Positions 14,221 to 26,722 of a stretch of DNA of 64,000 nt are shown here, piece after piece. Under the pieces are notes generated by a model. The model was not told where the DNA came from. It saw only the letters and a program-made list of their open reading frames with translations, and searched no databases. Numbering within the stretch: position 1 is the stretch's first letter; each line of letters starts with the position of its first letter. A program made the position numbers and the translations under genes. This stretch comes from Luidia sarsii (taxonomy: Eukaryota > Echinodermata > Asteroidea > Paxillosida > Luidiidae): positions 21,302,878-21,366,877 of the forward strand of contig OX465103.1 of the NCBI GenBank assembly GCA_949987565.1, given 5' to 3'.

Positions 14221-14384
14221 AATTGTACAGGTCTGAAGTTCCCATGCTAGCAGGACCTTTCTCAAAGGCCATTCTGCCTTTGAGAAAGGTCCTGATATAA
14301 TATTATACGATCGCAACTTCAGGCCCTCTGAATATCTGAGATTTGTATTTTGGTCATTTTAGACCAATAAGCAGTTTGCAACGT
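14221..14384. repeat. Foldback family A, complete hairpin with right flank
   Basis: AGCAGGACCTTTCTCAAAGG is opposed by TGCCTTTGAGAAAGGTCCTG. The right side continues CAGGCCCTCTGAATATCTGAG, TTTGTATTTTGGTCATTTTA and AAGCAGTTTGCAACG, defining the conserved outer arm of this family. Confidence 0.75.
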
Positions 14385-14919
14385 TATTAAAATGTTTGTG
14401 GGGGCATATTACTCTCAGTCGAAATAGCCATCGGTTAGAAAATGATGGTCGATCTGAAGACCCGTTGAGTATATAGTACCCCTGTCGTCTTATCCTTACT
14501 GTGACTCAAAACAAACTATCAAACAAACACATTCTTGGGTATGGCGACAGCGAAGCACGCAGAATGGCCAAGACAAATAGTTCCCGCTATTCTTCGAACC
14601 GCGGGAACTGAATATTCCCGATCAAAAGGCTCAATGTCTGCCTGGCGTTCAGTGAAATCGGCCGCAGCGCAGCCTGATAAGCTGGTTGGACGCATCTCGG
14701 CCGTTGGGTGATATTGCATTATTGGACTTAATGAAGCTTAGCAACACAGAACGAGCCACTCGTCCTACACACCGTATATAACAACTGTGTGGGTCATACA
14801 ACTGTTGGGCAACACTGTTCGAGTTTTATTTAATTTTTAAAATAACAGAACATTTTCGCAATGATGTTGATTTTGACCAACACGATCCCCCAGATGGTCT
14901 TTCATTGATCGATCATTGC

Positions 14920-15050
14920 AAACTGCTTACTGGCTAGAATGACCCGATTGTACATCTCATTATATTCAGAGGGCCCGGCCCTTCGATCCCGTAATGTAGC
15001 ACAGACTTTCTTAAAGGCAGAGACAAGTCCTGCTGGGATCGAGAAACTGT
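14920..15050. repeat. Foldback family A copy
   Basis: The left outer arm (ACTGCTTACTGGCTAGAATGAC, CATCTCATTATATTCAGAGG), CGGCCCTTCGATCCC, and the inverted AAGTCCTGCTGGGATCGAG are present. Confidence 0.65.
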
Positions 15051-15299
15051 TTTCACCTTTTTTTCCATCTCTCATCCGGCCCTCACTTCCCCCGAGATGC
15101 GCGTGGCGTGGGCGTTTTACCAACAGCGCGGTTGCGTTGCTGGGGGAGGGGGAGGGGGGGGGGGTCTTCTGCTTTGGTTAACAAGCCCATGCACTTCGCA
15201 AAGCCTACATTACCTACAGCTACAGACCGGTACGGTCCGGATATCGTGCATTCACTGTACACTACTAGACTATGCATCACTGCACTGAGTCAGTGCTGC

Positions 15300-16128
15300 T
15301 GAGCGCGCGGGGCGGATTGGCGGAATCCCGGACCTGATGCGTGCGCACCTCCTCCACCACCTCCCTCCCCCTCGTATACCTTTATCACGCTTTATCTAGA
15401 TCAGAGCGTCGTTCGTCAGCGCAGTGTACCGCTCCCGCGCCGAACAGTGAGCCCGGTCATTGCCGTGTTCAAAGGGTTGGTCAAGGCCTGCGCCAGTGGA
15501 ACGCGCTTAAGACCCGCTTAAAAACAAAAAAACCCAAACATACACACCCACACGCACGAAAGGAGGACGAGGGAATTTGCATTCACGGACCGGCTCTGAC
15601 TCTCTTTTGAAGTCAAATTAGTCCCCCTCTCGGCCCTATTCAAGGTGAGCCGCGGAGAACCCCAGCAGGAGACACGCCAGCAAAGCCGCTTGGACAACTG
15701 AGTCTGGAGAACAAAAAAAAAGGGGGGGAAAGAGAGAAAAGAATCGCTCTTCGATTTAGCTCGATTGGAAATCCCCCTGCCACCTCTGAGTTGAACTAGG
15801 AACTGGATAATAGCCGCATCTTTTGTCCCGCAAGCTTATCGTGCAATAAGAGCCGGATGACAAAAGCTACGCCTGGAGAGCGCGTCGGCTGAGCGAGCGT
15901 TATCCCCTCCCGTGCGACTACTCGAACTTAAAAAAGCCGCCACAGCCGCGCCCTGAATTCCGCAGGCCGCCGGAGCGGGGGATTTGAGGGCGTCGCTTCC
16001 TTGACGCATCTATATCGGCTCTCCATCAGTCGCGTCGCCCGGGTGAGGCAAAGGAGAACTAAGAGAGTGGATAGAGAGAGAGAGAGCAGTCGGGCGCGGC
16101 ACCGTCACCACCTCACAATCCTGTCAAG
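15300..16128 (+). promoter_or_regulatory. GC-rich promoter / 5'UTR candidate of the EGF-repeat gene
   Basis: The 830 bases before the start codon are GC- and CpG-rich relative to surrounding DNA and contain no clear dispersed repeats. A GC-box-like GGGGCGG is followed at once by ATTGG (inverted CCAAT) at 15309-15320. A short GA tract lies at 16072-16087, about 40 bases before the ATG. No convincing TATA box was seen, consistent with a CpG-type promoter. The transcription start and any upstream non-coding exon cannot be placed without transcript data. Confidence 0.35.
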
Positions 16129-16184
16129 ATGCAGCTCTTAACGTGTCTGCTGGTCCTGGGATGTTTTGCCTGTCTGTGTCAAGG
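16129..16184 (+). CDS. NPNT/EGFL6-like: Exon 1: initiator Met and signal peptide
   Basis: The ATG at 16129 sits in a reasonable initiation context (GTCAAGATGC). It opens a 19-residue hydrophobic leader, MQLLTCLLVLGCFACLCQG, a typical secretory signal peptide with a Leu/Cys-rich core and small residues near the expected cleavage point (about Gly19). The exon ends before the strong donor GTGAGT at 16185 and leaves two bases of a Gly codon. These join the single A that opens exon 2 and continue as GADIG. This phase agreement with an exon 13 kb away supports the pairing. The leader is Cys-rich, which is unusual but not disqualifying. The reading frame was too short to stand out on length alone; it was recognised from leader composition and splice signals. 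Confidence 0.75.
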
Positions 16185-17140
16185 GTGAGTCCCCAAATCT
16201 GTTGTGTTGCCTGTGCCTTTTTTATGTACCGTTGCTAACGAGTGGTTGAAAAAAGAAGAAGTTCGAATTGGCTTGAATATCGGCAATGTATGGGTATTTT
16301 TGTGTAAGGGCTATAAACGTATAGGCCTATGCCGATCGGCGGTTCAGCACATCGATGTTACTCCGACTTTTTGTCCCTTTCAAATTGATACAACATGAGA
16401 GATCAGATGTAGAGATTCTGTTCGTCTTGGACTCCAAAACTTGTCGGTAACGCCGGCCAGATGTCTGTACATACTCGGCAACTGCTCCCAGCAGACTGGA
16501 AATGGGTTTGGTTCGGGTGTGGGATGACGGTTCCAATTTCCCTACACCCGCCGAGATGGATGATGGTGCGTGCCGTTGTCTCGAACCCGTCCGCATTGGT
16601 TGCAAACGTTTTTTTTGTGTGCGGGTTTGATACACGCTATGTGGCTGGGTGTGCTTTGCGCACGGGAATGCGTCCGTTCCTTTAAATTTCATTGATCGGC
16701 AAGATTTGAGGATTTTGTTTAGTTTCATTAATACCCTCATTCTAAAAGTCAGGGGAAAACCTCGACCCAAATTAAACCATCAATTGTACTGTAAGCAGCA
16801 TCCACGGTCTGGCACAACCACTTGCCGAAAAATGGACTTACAGTTTTCCCCCAAACGTTTTCATTTTGTTGCGCGTATGTAGGAATAGTGAAGTGCATGT
16901 TCTGTACACAGTGTCTGCTGTCACTGTTTACCGTCGTCCGGTTGACAAATACGAGTCACAAAATCACGATTTTTGGGAAAACCGCAAGTCTATTTTTTTG
17001 TTGTGCCAAAGTAGAGAGTAGCCAGACAATGTGGTTTCTGTACATAATAATAGTTGGTATATTGCGGATTTTAGTGAGGATATTAAACCAAAATCTTTCC
17101 CATTCATCATTTATCTCAGGGCAAGCAAACAAGGTATTGA

Positions 17141-17331
17141 TAAACGCAGTGGCTGTTGTTACGGCAGTCGTCTGTGTGGTTCCCTGACTTGATTGTATTT
17201 CGTCAGCATTGCAGGCTGGTTGAACCAGTCTATTAGCTATTAGTCTGGTTCCAAGAGCTAAACATCCTGACAAATACTGTGAAGTCAGGGAACCACACGG
17301 GCGACTGCCGTAACAACAGCCACTGCGTATA
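17141..17331. repeat. Inverted repeat with 50-bp arms
   Basis: The left arm 17141-17190 (CGCAGTGGCTGTTGTTACGG, GGTTCCCTGACTT) is the reverse complement, with few changes, of 17282-17331. The 91-bp spacer has its own weak symmetry (GGTTGAACCAGTC). Confidence 0.9.
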
Positions 17332-17937
17332 AATAAACACTTGAAAATTGACAAAAGTGACCTAAGAGGTTACGTATACATGACTTGTGTATTGGTAACA
17401 CACCCACCCTCGAGGCTCGAAGGACTGTCAAATGCAGCAAGCGGTTTCGTGTTGTCTGCATCCATCGAACAGATGTGTGCCGGCATTTGTGGCTGGTCTG
17501 AGTTCCCTCGATTCCCACTAGTCAGGCTGCTAATTTGTAGGGTTCAAGAAATTCGACTTAAAAAAAAATGCATTTCTCTCAGGAGGGCCCCCTGCCCTGC
17601 CCTACATAATATACTCAGTCGTGATGACAACATTAAATATATACATGTCGAGGAAGCGTGATGGATTTGTGGAGGACAGTGCCCGAATTTGTTAGTGGCT
17701 GGTTCGTGATCAGTTCTGCAGGTGTGAAAATGCTAGCTGTGGGTTTTTTTTGGGACAGTCTTTTCTGCTGTAAGTCGAATCGCTGAGCTTTTTTTCCAAT
17801 ACCACAGGTGGTGTAACATATACTTGTCGGGAAAAAAAGGAATGGACTCTGGTATTGTAAATGGCATGATTATGTGGTTTATGACTTTTGACTGGATAAG
17901 GCAGCCCCACGGGCGAAACTTGATACACTGTTCTTCG

Positions 17938-18222
17938 GGTCGGATAAGATTTGAAGGCTCAGTCCACCGTGGAAGCACGATGTGGATATTTTTCGGTGAC
18001 ACCGTGCCAGTCATTCCTCTCCAGATTTAGCATACCTCTGAAAAGGTGCCGTTAACTCAACGTTTCTTGAAGTGCGTACTCAGTGTCCGTTAGGAGTGTA
18101 CAGGAACACCTTATGACGGCGGGCACACTGTCCAAAATGTTGAGTTACCGGCGCTTTTCAGAGCACATGCTCCTCGCCTGTCACGGTGTCCCCGCAAACT
18201 TTCCGCACCGAACGTTTCCCTG
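17938..18222. repeat. Foldback family B, two-armed copy
   Basis: The left arm has GATAAGATTTGAAGGCTC, TTCGGTGACACCGTGCCAG and TTAACTCAACGTTTC. The right arm has AAAATGTTGAGTTACCGG, CTTTTCAGAGCACATGCTCC and GGTGTCCCCGCAAACTTTCC. The arms are inverted around about 18090. Confidence 0.65.
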
Positions 18223-20417
18223 TTCAAATACCACGTGTTGCGTTTATTTGCTGCCCATTTTACGCGCGCAGCACCCCCCCCCCCGTATAAGGACGACTGT
18301 GCCGTCTCCAGTCTTTTCTGCATTCCGTCGGTGAAGCAGTCAAGAAATGAGGGTGTGTATCGATTGCGCATGTTGCTATGGCCCGTGTGATTGGATTAGA
18401 TAAGGTGCCAGTAAAACGCCACCGCCGTTGCACTTTACACGTACCCGCGAAAACAAAAATTGTGCCGACCGTGCCTTGACTCGGTACCGTCATGTTGACT
18501 TTGAACCCCCGTGAATGGCTGGGGGAATATTACGATACTTTTCACCTTATTTTCACCAAGTTCCTTAAAAAGTCATTTGGTCACATTCGGTCACAGCGTC
18601 CAGGTATGATTGATCGCATTCAGTGCCGTAGTTGCAGGCACATGTTGGTGGGACAACCCCCCCCCTTCCCAAACGCAAATAAACACAGTTTCTCTCTTGT
18701 TGGTGATGTCTGTATACCATTGCGCGGTTCAGTGCAACCTGTCCGTACTTTTTGCACACTCTGAGCAATCATATGCCTTTAATTTTTAGGACTCCTAAAG
18801 GCCTTTTGAGACGACGCTGGAAAAAACAAACCATGGCAAGGCTTGAGAAAATGTCTCGTGCATGAGAAACCTTACCAAAGTGCCATCGCGTGAATGGTCA
18901 CCAATGCTTCAGAGTGACAGACGTCCCTGGTGGAGAACCCTTGTTAGATTTTGTCAATGTTCAGTGGCAGTTAGGTCTATTTTTTGGGAAGGGGGAGGGG
19001 GGGGGGTCGATTCGAGGTTTAGTTTATGACCTTGAAAGGAGCGCGGCAGTCGGATCTTTCTGAAAATAGCGTCAAACAAACAAATGTTTGCGTTTGCCAT
19101 TATGCAAGCACACCTTTAAGTTGCGGAGTTGGTTTAGCGAGCCTTCATTGCGGAATTTGTACGTTCACACAGTGAATGTTTTTTTTTTTTTGGTGGGGGT
19201 GGGTTGCCAGCGAAGGCCCCCGTGAGCCGAAAAATAGCCAAACAAAAAACAAACCTGTCGATTTATGAGATCAAAAGACAAACGGGCCTTCTTTGCATTC
19301 AGTATTAACATTTAGGTCATAAAATCTCTAGATTACACGGCGTAACATTGCCATAAATCAACAGGAAGATATATGTTCCCTTTGATGTTGAAGAAGGGGG
19401 AGGGGAGGGGCTGTGCTGACGTCACCGGGCGCTTCGCAGCCAATCGGAAACGAACTGTCACAGGGAGGCGGTGACTGGAGTTTACTGGGCGGTCAGCCCC
19501 GGCCGGTTGAAGTGTGGCGTGCCACGCTGGATTCGGGGCCATTTCCCATTCGTCGCACTGTGTAAAGTTCCCGGCTTGAATTACCACCACGAAGAATATA
19601 GTGCACATTTTGTTTTTCTGAACTGTGTATAAAGACGTTTACCAATTGAAACGATCGGCCTATATCTGATGTTAAGGGAATGGAAGAGCCCCACTCATTT
19701 TGGCTCTTGGCCAAATTGAACCATTAAAGGGCATTATTAAACATGTACAGTACAAATAATTGTATACTATTACTATAGTCTGTATGCCCGTAGATGTCCA
19801 TTGAATCAATTAAATTGACGCCGAGTAGTGCGGTAACTCGTCCACTATAAAATACGATTCGTGCGGGTCAAAGAGCCGCTAATAGCATCCCCCCTCACCG
19901 CGCATTATGGTTACATGTGAGTCTGTTCCTTTAGAATCGGAGTACAATGTCCATAGGTGGGGGCCTATGTCCTTCCCGGCATTCCAGCACTCGCAATACA
20001 ATGGTATGAAATGGCATCCTGCGTCGTTCACAGGACGTTGCCAGAGAGTCGTTACACACACCACGGGTTCACCGACCCAAGTGGGAGACCCCCGGTCTTC
20101 CGCCTTTGTGCGGTCGGATGATCCACCCACTGCGTTTGGAGTCGATACTTGTAGGTCTTCAAATCCACTCTTTACTCTTTTACGAGCCGATGAAAGGATT
20201 AATTAACCACTGTGGGGCCACCTCTCGTGGAGGCTGGAGGCCCGGTGCGCGGACGAGTTGCGGCAGGGAATGAGGGCGGTGAAGGGATCTATACAAGATC
20301 CTCCCTAATTCTGAGATAGATAACAGGACCGACATATGACGCTTAACCACCGTCGTTGAGCCATGCTGGTACCCCGTAAATTGTGTGGGGACTACCCAAG
20401 GACGTGTTTTGTAAACC

Positions 20418-20547
20418 AGCTACGGTTAGGGTTATGGTTACGGTTAGAGTTACAGTTCGGGTTGGGTTTGCGTTACTGATAGAGTTAGGGTTAGGTTCAG
20501 GATTAGGGTCGTTAGGGTTAGGATTAGGATAAGGGTTAGGGTTGTTT
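20418..20547 (+). repeat. Degenerate telomere-like TTAGGG tract
   Basis: About 130 bp of GGTTAGGGTTA-type units with many variants (GGTTACGG, GATTAGGAT). It is consistent with TTAGGG telomeres in the species. It lies in intron 1, so it is interstitial. Confidence 0.85.
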
Positions 20548-20885
20548 CGTGCTGGTGCTTGTAACTACCTGAGAAATGAATGAATGGGGGAGGCCCCAGC
20601 AAAACCTGGCTTCGCGCATGCGCACTTTTAGCTTAGCCACGGTGGTAAAGTGTCATACGTCGTGACGCTTATATGCCTCCTAATTCTGTTTGACAGTGGA
20701 ATCCGAAGACGCAGTTATACTGCACAGGTTGATACATAATTATCCTCATACACACACATCTCCAACGCCCTTCCGCAGTAAACGTGACACACTGGTGGTG
20801 ACCTGTAAATTGTTCCGCTCATATACAGAACATGACACTTGACAGGCACGAGACTAGCTCGGGCTACCTGCCGATCTACCTGAAA

Positions 20886-21062
20886 TCGAGGTTTGCGATG
20901 ACATCATAATTATAGCACTTCTCTTTCATTTTCAAGAAGGAGTGTGTCTCTGAAAAGACTTTTCAGAGCCACACTATTTCTTGAAAGAGAAGTGCTACAT
21001 GGTGTCAGCGCAAACCTTCCATTTTGGTATTTCCACATTGCAAACCTTCAAGCCTTATCGGG
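20886..21062. repeat. Foldback family B, short-looped palindrome
   Basis: The left arm (GAGGTTTGCGATGACATCAT, CACTTCTCTTTC, AAGAAGGAGTGTG) is inverted to the right arm (CACACTATTTCTTGAAAGAG, AAGTG, GGTGTCAGCGCAAACCTTCC) around about 20960. A trailing CAAACCTTCAAGCCTTATC matches the outer extension of other copies. Confidence 0.7.
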
Positions 21063-21576
21063 GCTATTATGTTGTAAAGGACGCACGATGTCCTCAATAG
21101 GCTGCAGCCGCACGTTGCATATACAGGTGATGATTGTTTTGAGTCACTGCTAACTCCAAGGGCGATGCCAGACGGAACGTATTCCCCAGGGGAGGGGAGC
21201 GGAAAGAGGGGCCGGGGATAGAGGGGCTAGGCTGCGGGACAAGTTCGGGAAGTGTCTTGCCTGATCTTGATGGGCGTCCAAGATTTAACCAAGGGGTGCT
21301 CGGCTTGATCTATCCCGGTCACTCAATAGTCTCCTTGCATAATGTGCCACGAACTACACGTGAATGAAGTAATATAATTTTTCAAGGATTTTTGCTCTCC
21401 AACAATTTCACACTCACAGGCTGGACGACAATCACGGAGTACCGGTAGCGCTTTTTGTGCGCATCCATGTATGCGTCTCATGATGCGCTTAGACTTAAGT
21501 ATGTAATTAAGATGGCCCCTGGAGATATACGGTAGTTGATTGAATGCTTCTGACTGGCACCCCAGCCCGGCAAAGA

Positions 21577-21720
21577 CTAGTTAACTATTATTTTGGGAAA
21601 TCCACCATCGAAGGGCTGGATAGCTTGGGTGGTAAGAGCGCTCAGTACGCAGAACCAGAGGTCTCGGGATCAAATCCCGGTCCAGTCTAGTTATATATTT
21701 TTTTCAATTTGTTCAAAAGA
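21577..21720 (+). repeat. tRNA-related SINE, nearly full tRNA-like head
   Basis: After a 5' leader containing AAAGACTAGTTAACTATT comes GGCTGGATAGCTTGGGTGG, a central segment with TACGCAGAAC, then GGTCTCGGGATCAAATCCCG and TCCAGTC, which pairs with the 5' GGCTGGA. The anticodon arm is poorly formed and the usual U before the anticodon is absent, so a working tRNA is unlikely. Confidence 0.65.
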
Positions 21721-21812
21721 CTAGTAGTAGTAAGTTGACTATTTGGGAAGGCCATCACCGAAGATTGTTCAATTTGTTCAAAAGTTCCCAGTCAGTTTCT
21801 CCTTAGCTTGTT

Positions 21813-22172
21813 TGACAAGATTTGAAGATTTGCGGTGATGGGTGAAGCGCGAAGAGATGGAGTGAGAGAGATGGTTGGAGTGTGAAGAGATGGAGGTTTA
21901 CTGAAGTGTGTCGGCGTGTGAGTGGATGCACAGGAGCCAGACTGTATAATTTATAGGTCATGGGTGAAGTGGAGTTGTCCGTGGGTATAGAAGACCCATT
22001 GGACGAGACAGCTCTCTCCACCGACCGCATTTAAGCGCCGGTGATTGTTGGAATCCAGCAGTCTCCTGACGACGGGCAGAGTATTAATACACACTGCCCC
22101 GAACCTTGAGTTGCCGGCTCTTCACATCAGTGCCGCGTTACATGGTGTCACCGCAAACCTTCCACTTGACTC
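21813..22172. repeat. Foldback family B copy with inserted spacer
   Basis: It opens with GACAAGATTTGAAGATTTGC. The closing arm has GACGACGGGCAGAG, CGAACCTTGAGTTGCCGGC and GGTGTCACCGCAAACCTTCC at the right end. The interior holds imperfect GATGGAGTG-type repeats. Confidence 0.55.
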
Positions 22173-23244
22173 TTGACCTCATAAAGACGCTTATTTTTTC
22201 CAACCACTCGGCACGATCTGCTATTAAGCAAGATTGGTAAAAAATAAATAACCCACCAAATTCAGCCTTGGCGACATACCCAGACCGGACGTCGACCATA
22301 AAAGCATCCATCAGCTGCGGTTTTGACAAAGGCTTGGCCCGTGATTATATAGGAATGGGAAAAAAGCTTATCTATCAGTGATGATAGCTTCACAGCGCTT
22401 CCTTCATAAGAAAAGAAAACTGTGGGGAAACATGGCCTTCTATAATGCACGCAAACACAGGGATGAAGTTCACGGCGCGGTCTACATTGCATAAGGACGG
22501 TATTAATTTGGTTAGTGTGGGGGTTGTGAGAGAGAGGGGGTGGGGACGGCAGGGAATGTGACAGTGAATCACGTTACGCCTTCGGGCTGGCCGAGCGGAA
22601 ACGTCGAGTGGAGCAGCACTGCATCAGCACGCGGGGCAGGAGCTCTTTCCAGACGGCGGGTTTCCCCGAGGGGCGCACACGCCCTCTGTCTGTATACCCT
22701 CGGACTTGCCCGGGACGCGTCTTCCATCCGTACTGGGCGGTGATGACGATGGCGACACTGGGGAGCTTTCCCCCCTTATCTCTTCATTCTAAAACCAACC
22801 ACTATGAAGGGGGAAAAATAACCTGACTGGGAACTTAATAATTATGAACGCATTCTTCGCGCGCAGACGCGTCCGCCTCGGTGTCCGGAAACGAACTCGA
22901 AGGAAGTAAGCGGATGCTTAGCCTGCTGCGTAAACTGTATAGCAAGACATGCATCCGATTTTCTTTCTTTCTATTTCTTTAAAAGAGGGGGAAGTAATCA
23001 CTTGCAGTCTCGTTATTCCTGTTTTCAGGACGTGCTTATCGATGCGGGGGAGTGGAAGTTGGTCTAGTGACATCATGCGTGTCGAAAGTCAAGATTAGTG
23101 GCAATAGGGACGTGTGTAGTTCGTTTAAAATGAACGATCTCAATCAAAGTTTAATACGGAAACTGAGTCGGAAATTTAGAACAAAATTCAACAAAAAAAT
23201 GCAATTTTGTTTTGTCTCGACCTGAACATGAACTTTAGACCTCT

Positions 23245-23318
23245 GGCTCAACGTATATACTGGTCTCTGGTTCAAGTCCCGGTCCAGTCAAATTGTCTTT
23301 GCCAATTTTAGTTGTTTT
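23245..23318 (+). repeat. tRNA-related SINE, 3' half
   Basis: GGTCTCTGGTTCAAGTCCCG and GTCCAGTCAAATTGTCTTTG then CCAATTTTAG give the B-box half and the conserved tail. The 5' half is degenerate. Confidence 0.55.
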
Positions 23319-25094
23319 TCTTCCAAACAATGAGCAAGATATCTGATGGAGTATTGGGACATCACGGTCGATCCGGCAACCATGCGGCTTCCCCTCATTC
23401 CTCTCTTGCCTCTCCGCCTTCCGTAAACGGTGTCACCCAGCCTCGCACCTGCACGGTCACTCTGGGATGTCCTCGCATCTCTTCATTTCTCTCTGCCTCT
23501 CAGGCTCCTCACTACTTGTACTGTTTCTCGCTCAAGAACGAGAGCCGGCGTGGCACGTACACAGTGAGAAAGCACATGGGGATATCAAGTCAGACTTTTG
23601 TTTGGGAACCAGAATGTATTTAGTCCTTCTCAAGCTTGAGACAGAGTTCCAGAGTCTCAAGTCCCGTCTTATGAGTTCTTTCTGAACTATTTAGGACATT
23701 TTTTTTCGGCGGATATCCATTTACGCGTGTCTCTGATGACGACTCGTGACGACCGAGAATCTCGCATGGCGCGTGGGTGCACCATGAGGGCCCACCTGCG
23801 TGGAGCCACTCGTTGTTTTGTCGGAGTCTTGAGAGTCCCAATCGAGTGACTCTGGTCGATGGAATTTGTCAGATATGGACGTGTCATGACAGGGTCGACC
23901 GATATGAGTCGACAGTTGCACACGGGAGCAGCCGGTGTGAAATGAGCTTCTTCAAGTTGTATCAGAATGATTAATGCTGTGGTCCTTGTCAAGTCCTTGG
24001 GGCTGTCACTGTTGTCTGGGAGACAATGTCGGGACGGTGCGCCAGTCGGCATAGGAAGACCGAGAGATTACACAGCAGGTAGTCGCGGTACAACAGTGCC
24101 AGAGTTAGCAGAACCGGCAAGCAATGATACGGCCTGTTTACCCCCCGAGCCCTCTGTTTTCAGCGTCTTATGTGTGGGTCTCCTTTGTGTAACGCTGCTA
24201 GAGCGTTGTTGGAAGGCGCTGGATGGCTCCATTAGGTGATCGGTGTCCTCGAAAAAAAAAGTTTTCAACCCAAGCGGAAACAACTCATCCAGCAAATATC
24301 TTGCGCCAACTTTAAAGATCGTTGGTGGGCCAGGCACAGGGATAGGCGGGAGGAGAGAGAGAGAGAGAGAGAGAAACCGCGTTGTTTACCGATTCCCGCG
24401 GTCAAAATGTTAGCCCAAATCAGGGTTGTCCGCGAAAACAAAGTCCCAGCCAGTAACCACCGACGTCCTTGTCTCCCATCCCAGGGGAAGCGGTTGGGAC
24501 GCAGACGGTCTGGCACGGGCGAGCGGTCATCCGTTATTTTTGTCCGCTACTTGAAACCATTCCCATGCTGAATCCATCGCTTTCGAAACGTCAATAGCAC
24601 GAAAATACTGAAGAACAGGGGGGGGGAGGTTATTGTTTGATATGTGTACTATAGCTTGTGCGAATGCGGGTCGCCTGAATCTATCTGTCTAATGCATCAA
24701 GGCCTTCGAACTAATGTAACCAGTTACATTATTTCTTTAGTACATGTAGTCCTAGTTGATCATACTTCTTACGACCATAAGATCATCGCTGTGTTCAAAT
24801 GTCGGCAGGTCTTGGCAAAGTTCTATTCAATGCTCTTCTAACCAATCAGAAACTTTCTCATTATGACTCCGTAGTCAAGCCTCACGGTAATTGCTAACCG
24901 ACATGTCCCTGTTTTTTCCCCCAACTTTTTTTTTTTACGCGAACAGAAACGGCAATGGCACTGGAGACGGAGAAGACTTGAACACTTTTACAGTGTACAC
25001 TCAGCAGGCCGTAGATGCGTATGTAAAACGTGCACATTCCATTCGCACTGATGTTGGTGTATAAGCGTGTCCACACTAAAACTGCACAGACTGG

Positions 25095-25215
25095 CGACGG
25101 GTGGAGCACACACTGACCGAAACGTTGAGTTACCGGCTCTTTTCAGGGTCCGCGCACACTCCATGTCGGAAGAGATGACTCACGCGGTGTCACTGTGAAA
25201 TTCCCGCACAGACAG
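25095..25215 (-). repeat. Foldback family B, single arm
   Basis: CCGAAACGTTGAGTTACCGG, CTTTTCAGGGTCCGCGCACAC and GCGGTGTCACTG follow the family B arm order. The partner arm is absent. Confidence 0.5.
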
Positions 25216-25289
25216 CACAGACATTAACACTTTACAGGTTCGTCCAGCCAGGTGACCGTCGTGAGGCCTCGCGCCCCATTCATCGGACA

Positions 25290-25455
25290 GATGTAGTGGG
25301 CGTGACATTCTGATACTAGCAGGACCGTTCTCAAAGGCAGGCAGACATGCCCCCCGTAAGAAAGGTCCTACTAGTACTGGAATCGCAAAGTCAATCCCTC
25401 GAATCCTTTTGAGCTTGTGTTTATACTTTTGTCAGTATTAGCAGGCTGCATGCAA
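25290..25455. repeat. Foldback family A copy
   Basis: GTGACATTCTGATACTAGCA and GGACCGTTCTCAAAGGCAGG are opposed by AAGAAAGGTCCTACTAGTAC. The right arm reads TTGAGCTTGTGTTTATACTT then GCAGGCTGCA. Confidence 0.6.
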
Positions 25456-26264
25456 ACTTGTGGTATTTCTAGTGTATACTAATCAACGATTCACTCACTA
25501 AATAATCCACGGTTGGTTTCAGCACTTCAATACGTTTTTGGTTTTATGAAAGAAGCTACTTAGACGAGGATGATCATAGCGTCTCTTGGAGGCAGATTAA
25601 AGTGATTCTGTCTCGTGATTTGCGTGGAGTCGGAGGTTTCAAAGTATGGATTGCCCGGCCGGTGCTGAGAAACGCGGCGAGTCATCTGACCGATGACGCA
25701 ATGCTTGGTTGTCCTGGTGCACTTTTCTTTGTTAAATGCACATTAAACTCGTTGCACATGCACGCCATCACATCCGCTGAGGGTCTTTAGGGCTTCTTTT
25801 CGTGGGGTCTTTCTGCTCACCGCGACAGGAAATGCCGCAGATTCGACCGAAACAGCTCTGGATATTTTGGCCTATAGTATAGTCAACCCCCCCCCCTACT
25901 CACCTATAGTACATGTACCTCCATAAGAAGGTGTGAGCTATGAGTATGACTTCATCGGCACACGCCTCTCCCAAAGGGGGCCCATTCGGGATTTTAGCTG
26001 GTGAGTGGGGGGGGCATTCAATAGACGGATTGGGCGAACAATGTTTACATGTCATCACGTTTAGACGCGCATTTCATTTGGTGCAGACCGGGTGTGGAAA
26101 TGAGCAAAGAAGACTATCATAAACTGTACACATTCTTCTTTGTACATTTCCATCGCTGCTCTGCGGGATGAACAACATTTTTATACCCACTAAAAGTCGC
26201 GTGATGGCATGTAAACAGTGGTCGCGCAATCGGTCTATTAAAACGTCATCTTGAAAGCTTGTCT

Positions 26265-26300
26265 TGGCGGGACTCGAACCCACCCCCGTCTCTCGAGTTT
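26265..26300 (-). repeat. tRNA-like T-arm fragment
   Basis: GGCGGGACTCGAACCCACCC is an inverted T arm with B box. No acceptor or D arm could be assigned. Confidence 0.35.
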
Positions 26301-26670
26301 GGATCGTGGAAGGGGAAACAAATATCCCTCTCTCTTCGCCTTGGGAATTTGCACTTATTAGTCACCGCGATGTGCCCCAGATGGACTGGCACTTTGTCAG
26401 AGATTGATCAACTCTGCTCCACCCATCAGACACACACAAAAACCATGGTAAGGAAAATTGTCAATTTGTCACTCGATCAACTCTTTTGGCAAGTCATCAG
26501 TCATTTTCTGATTCATCCCGTGTTTGTACGGGCAATTAATTTGTGGCTGATTGCATACAATAGACAAAAATAAGAATTTTGGGTGGGGTTGGGTTGATCG
26601 GCAATATAGGCTCAAGAACGCCTTTTCCACCCAAATTGTTGGCACCATCCAAGCACCACTTGATCATACT

Positions 26671-26722
26671 AGCATCTGCCTTTGAGAAATGACCCTCTAG
26701 GGTCGAAACGTCAGGCCTAATC
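26671..26722 (-). repeat. Foldback family A, half element
   Basis: GCCTTTGAGAAATGACCCTC and AGGGTCGAAACGTCAGGCC form the inverted half only. Confidence 0.65.
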
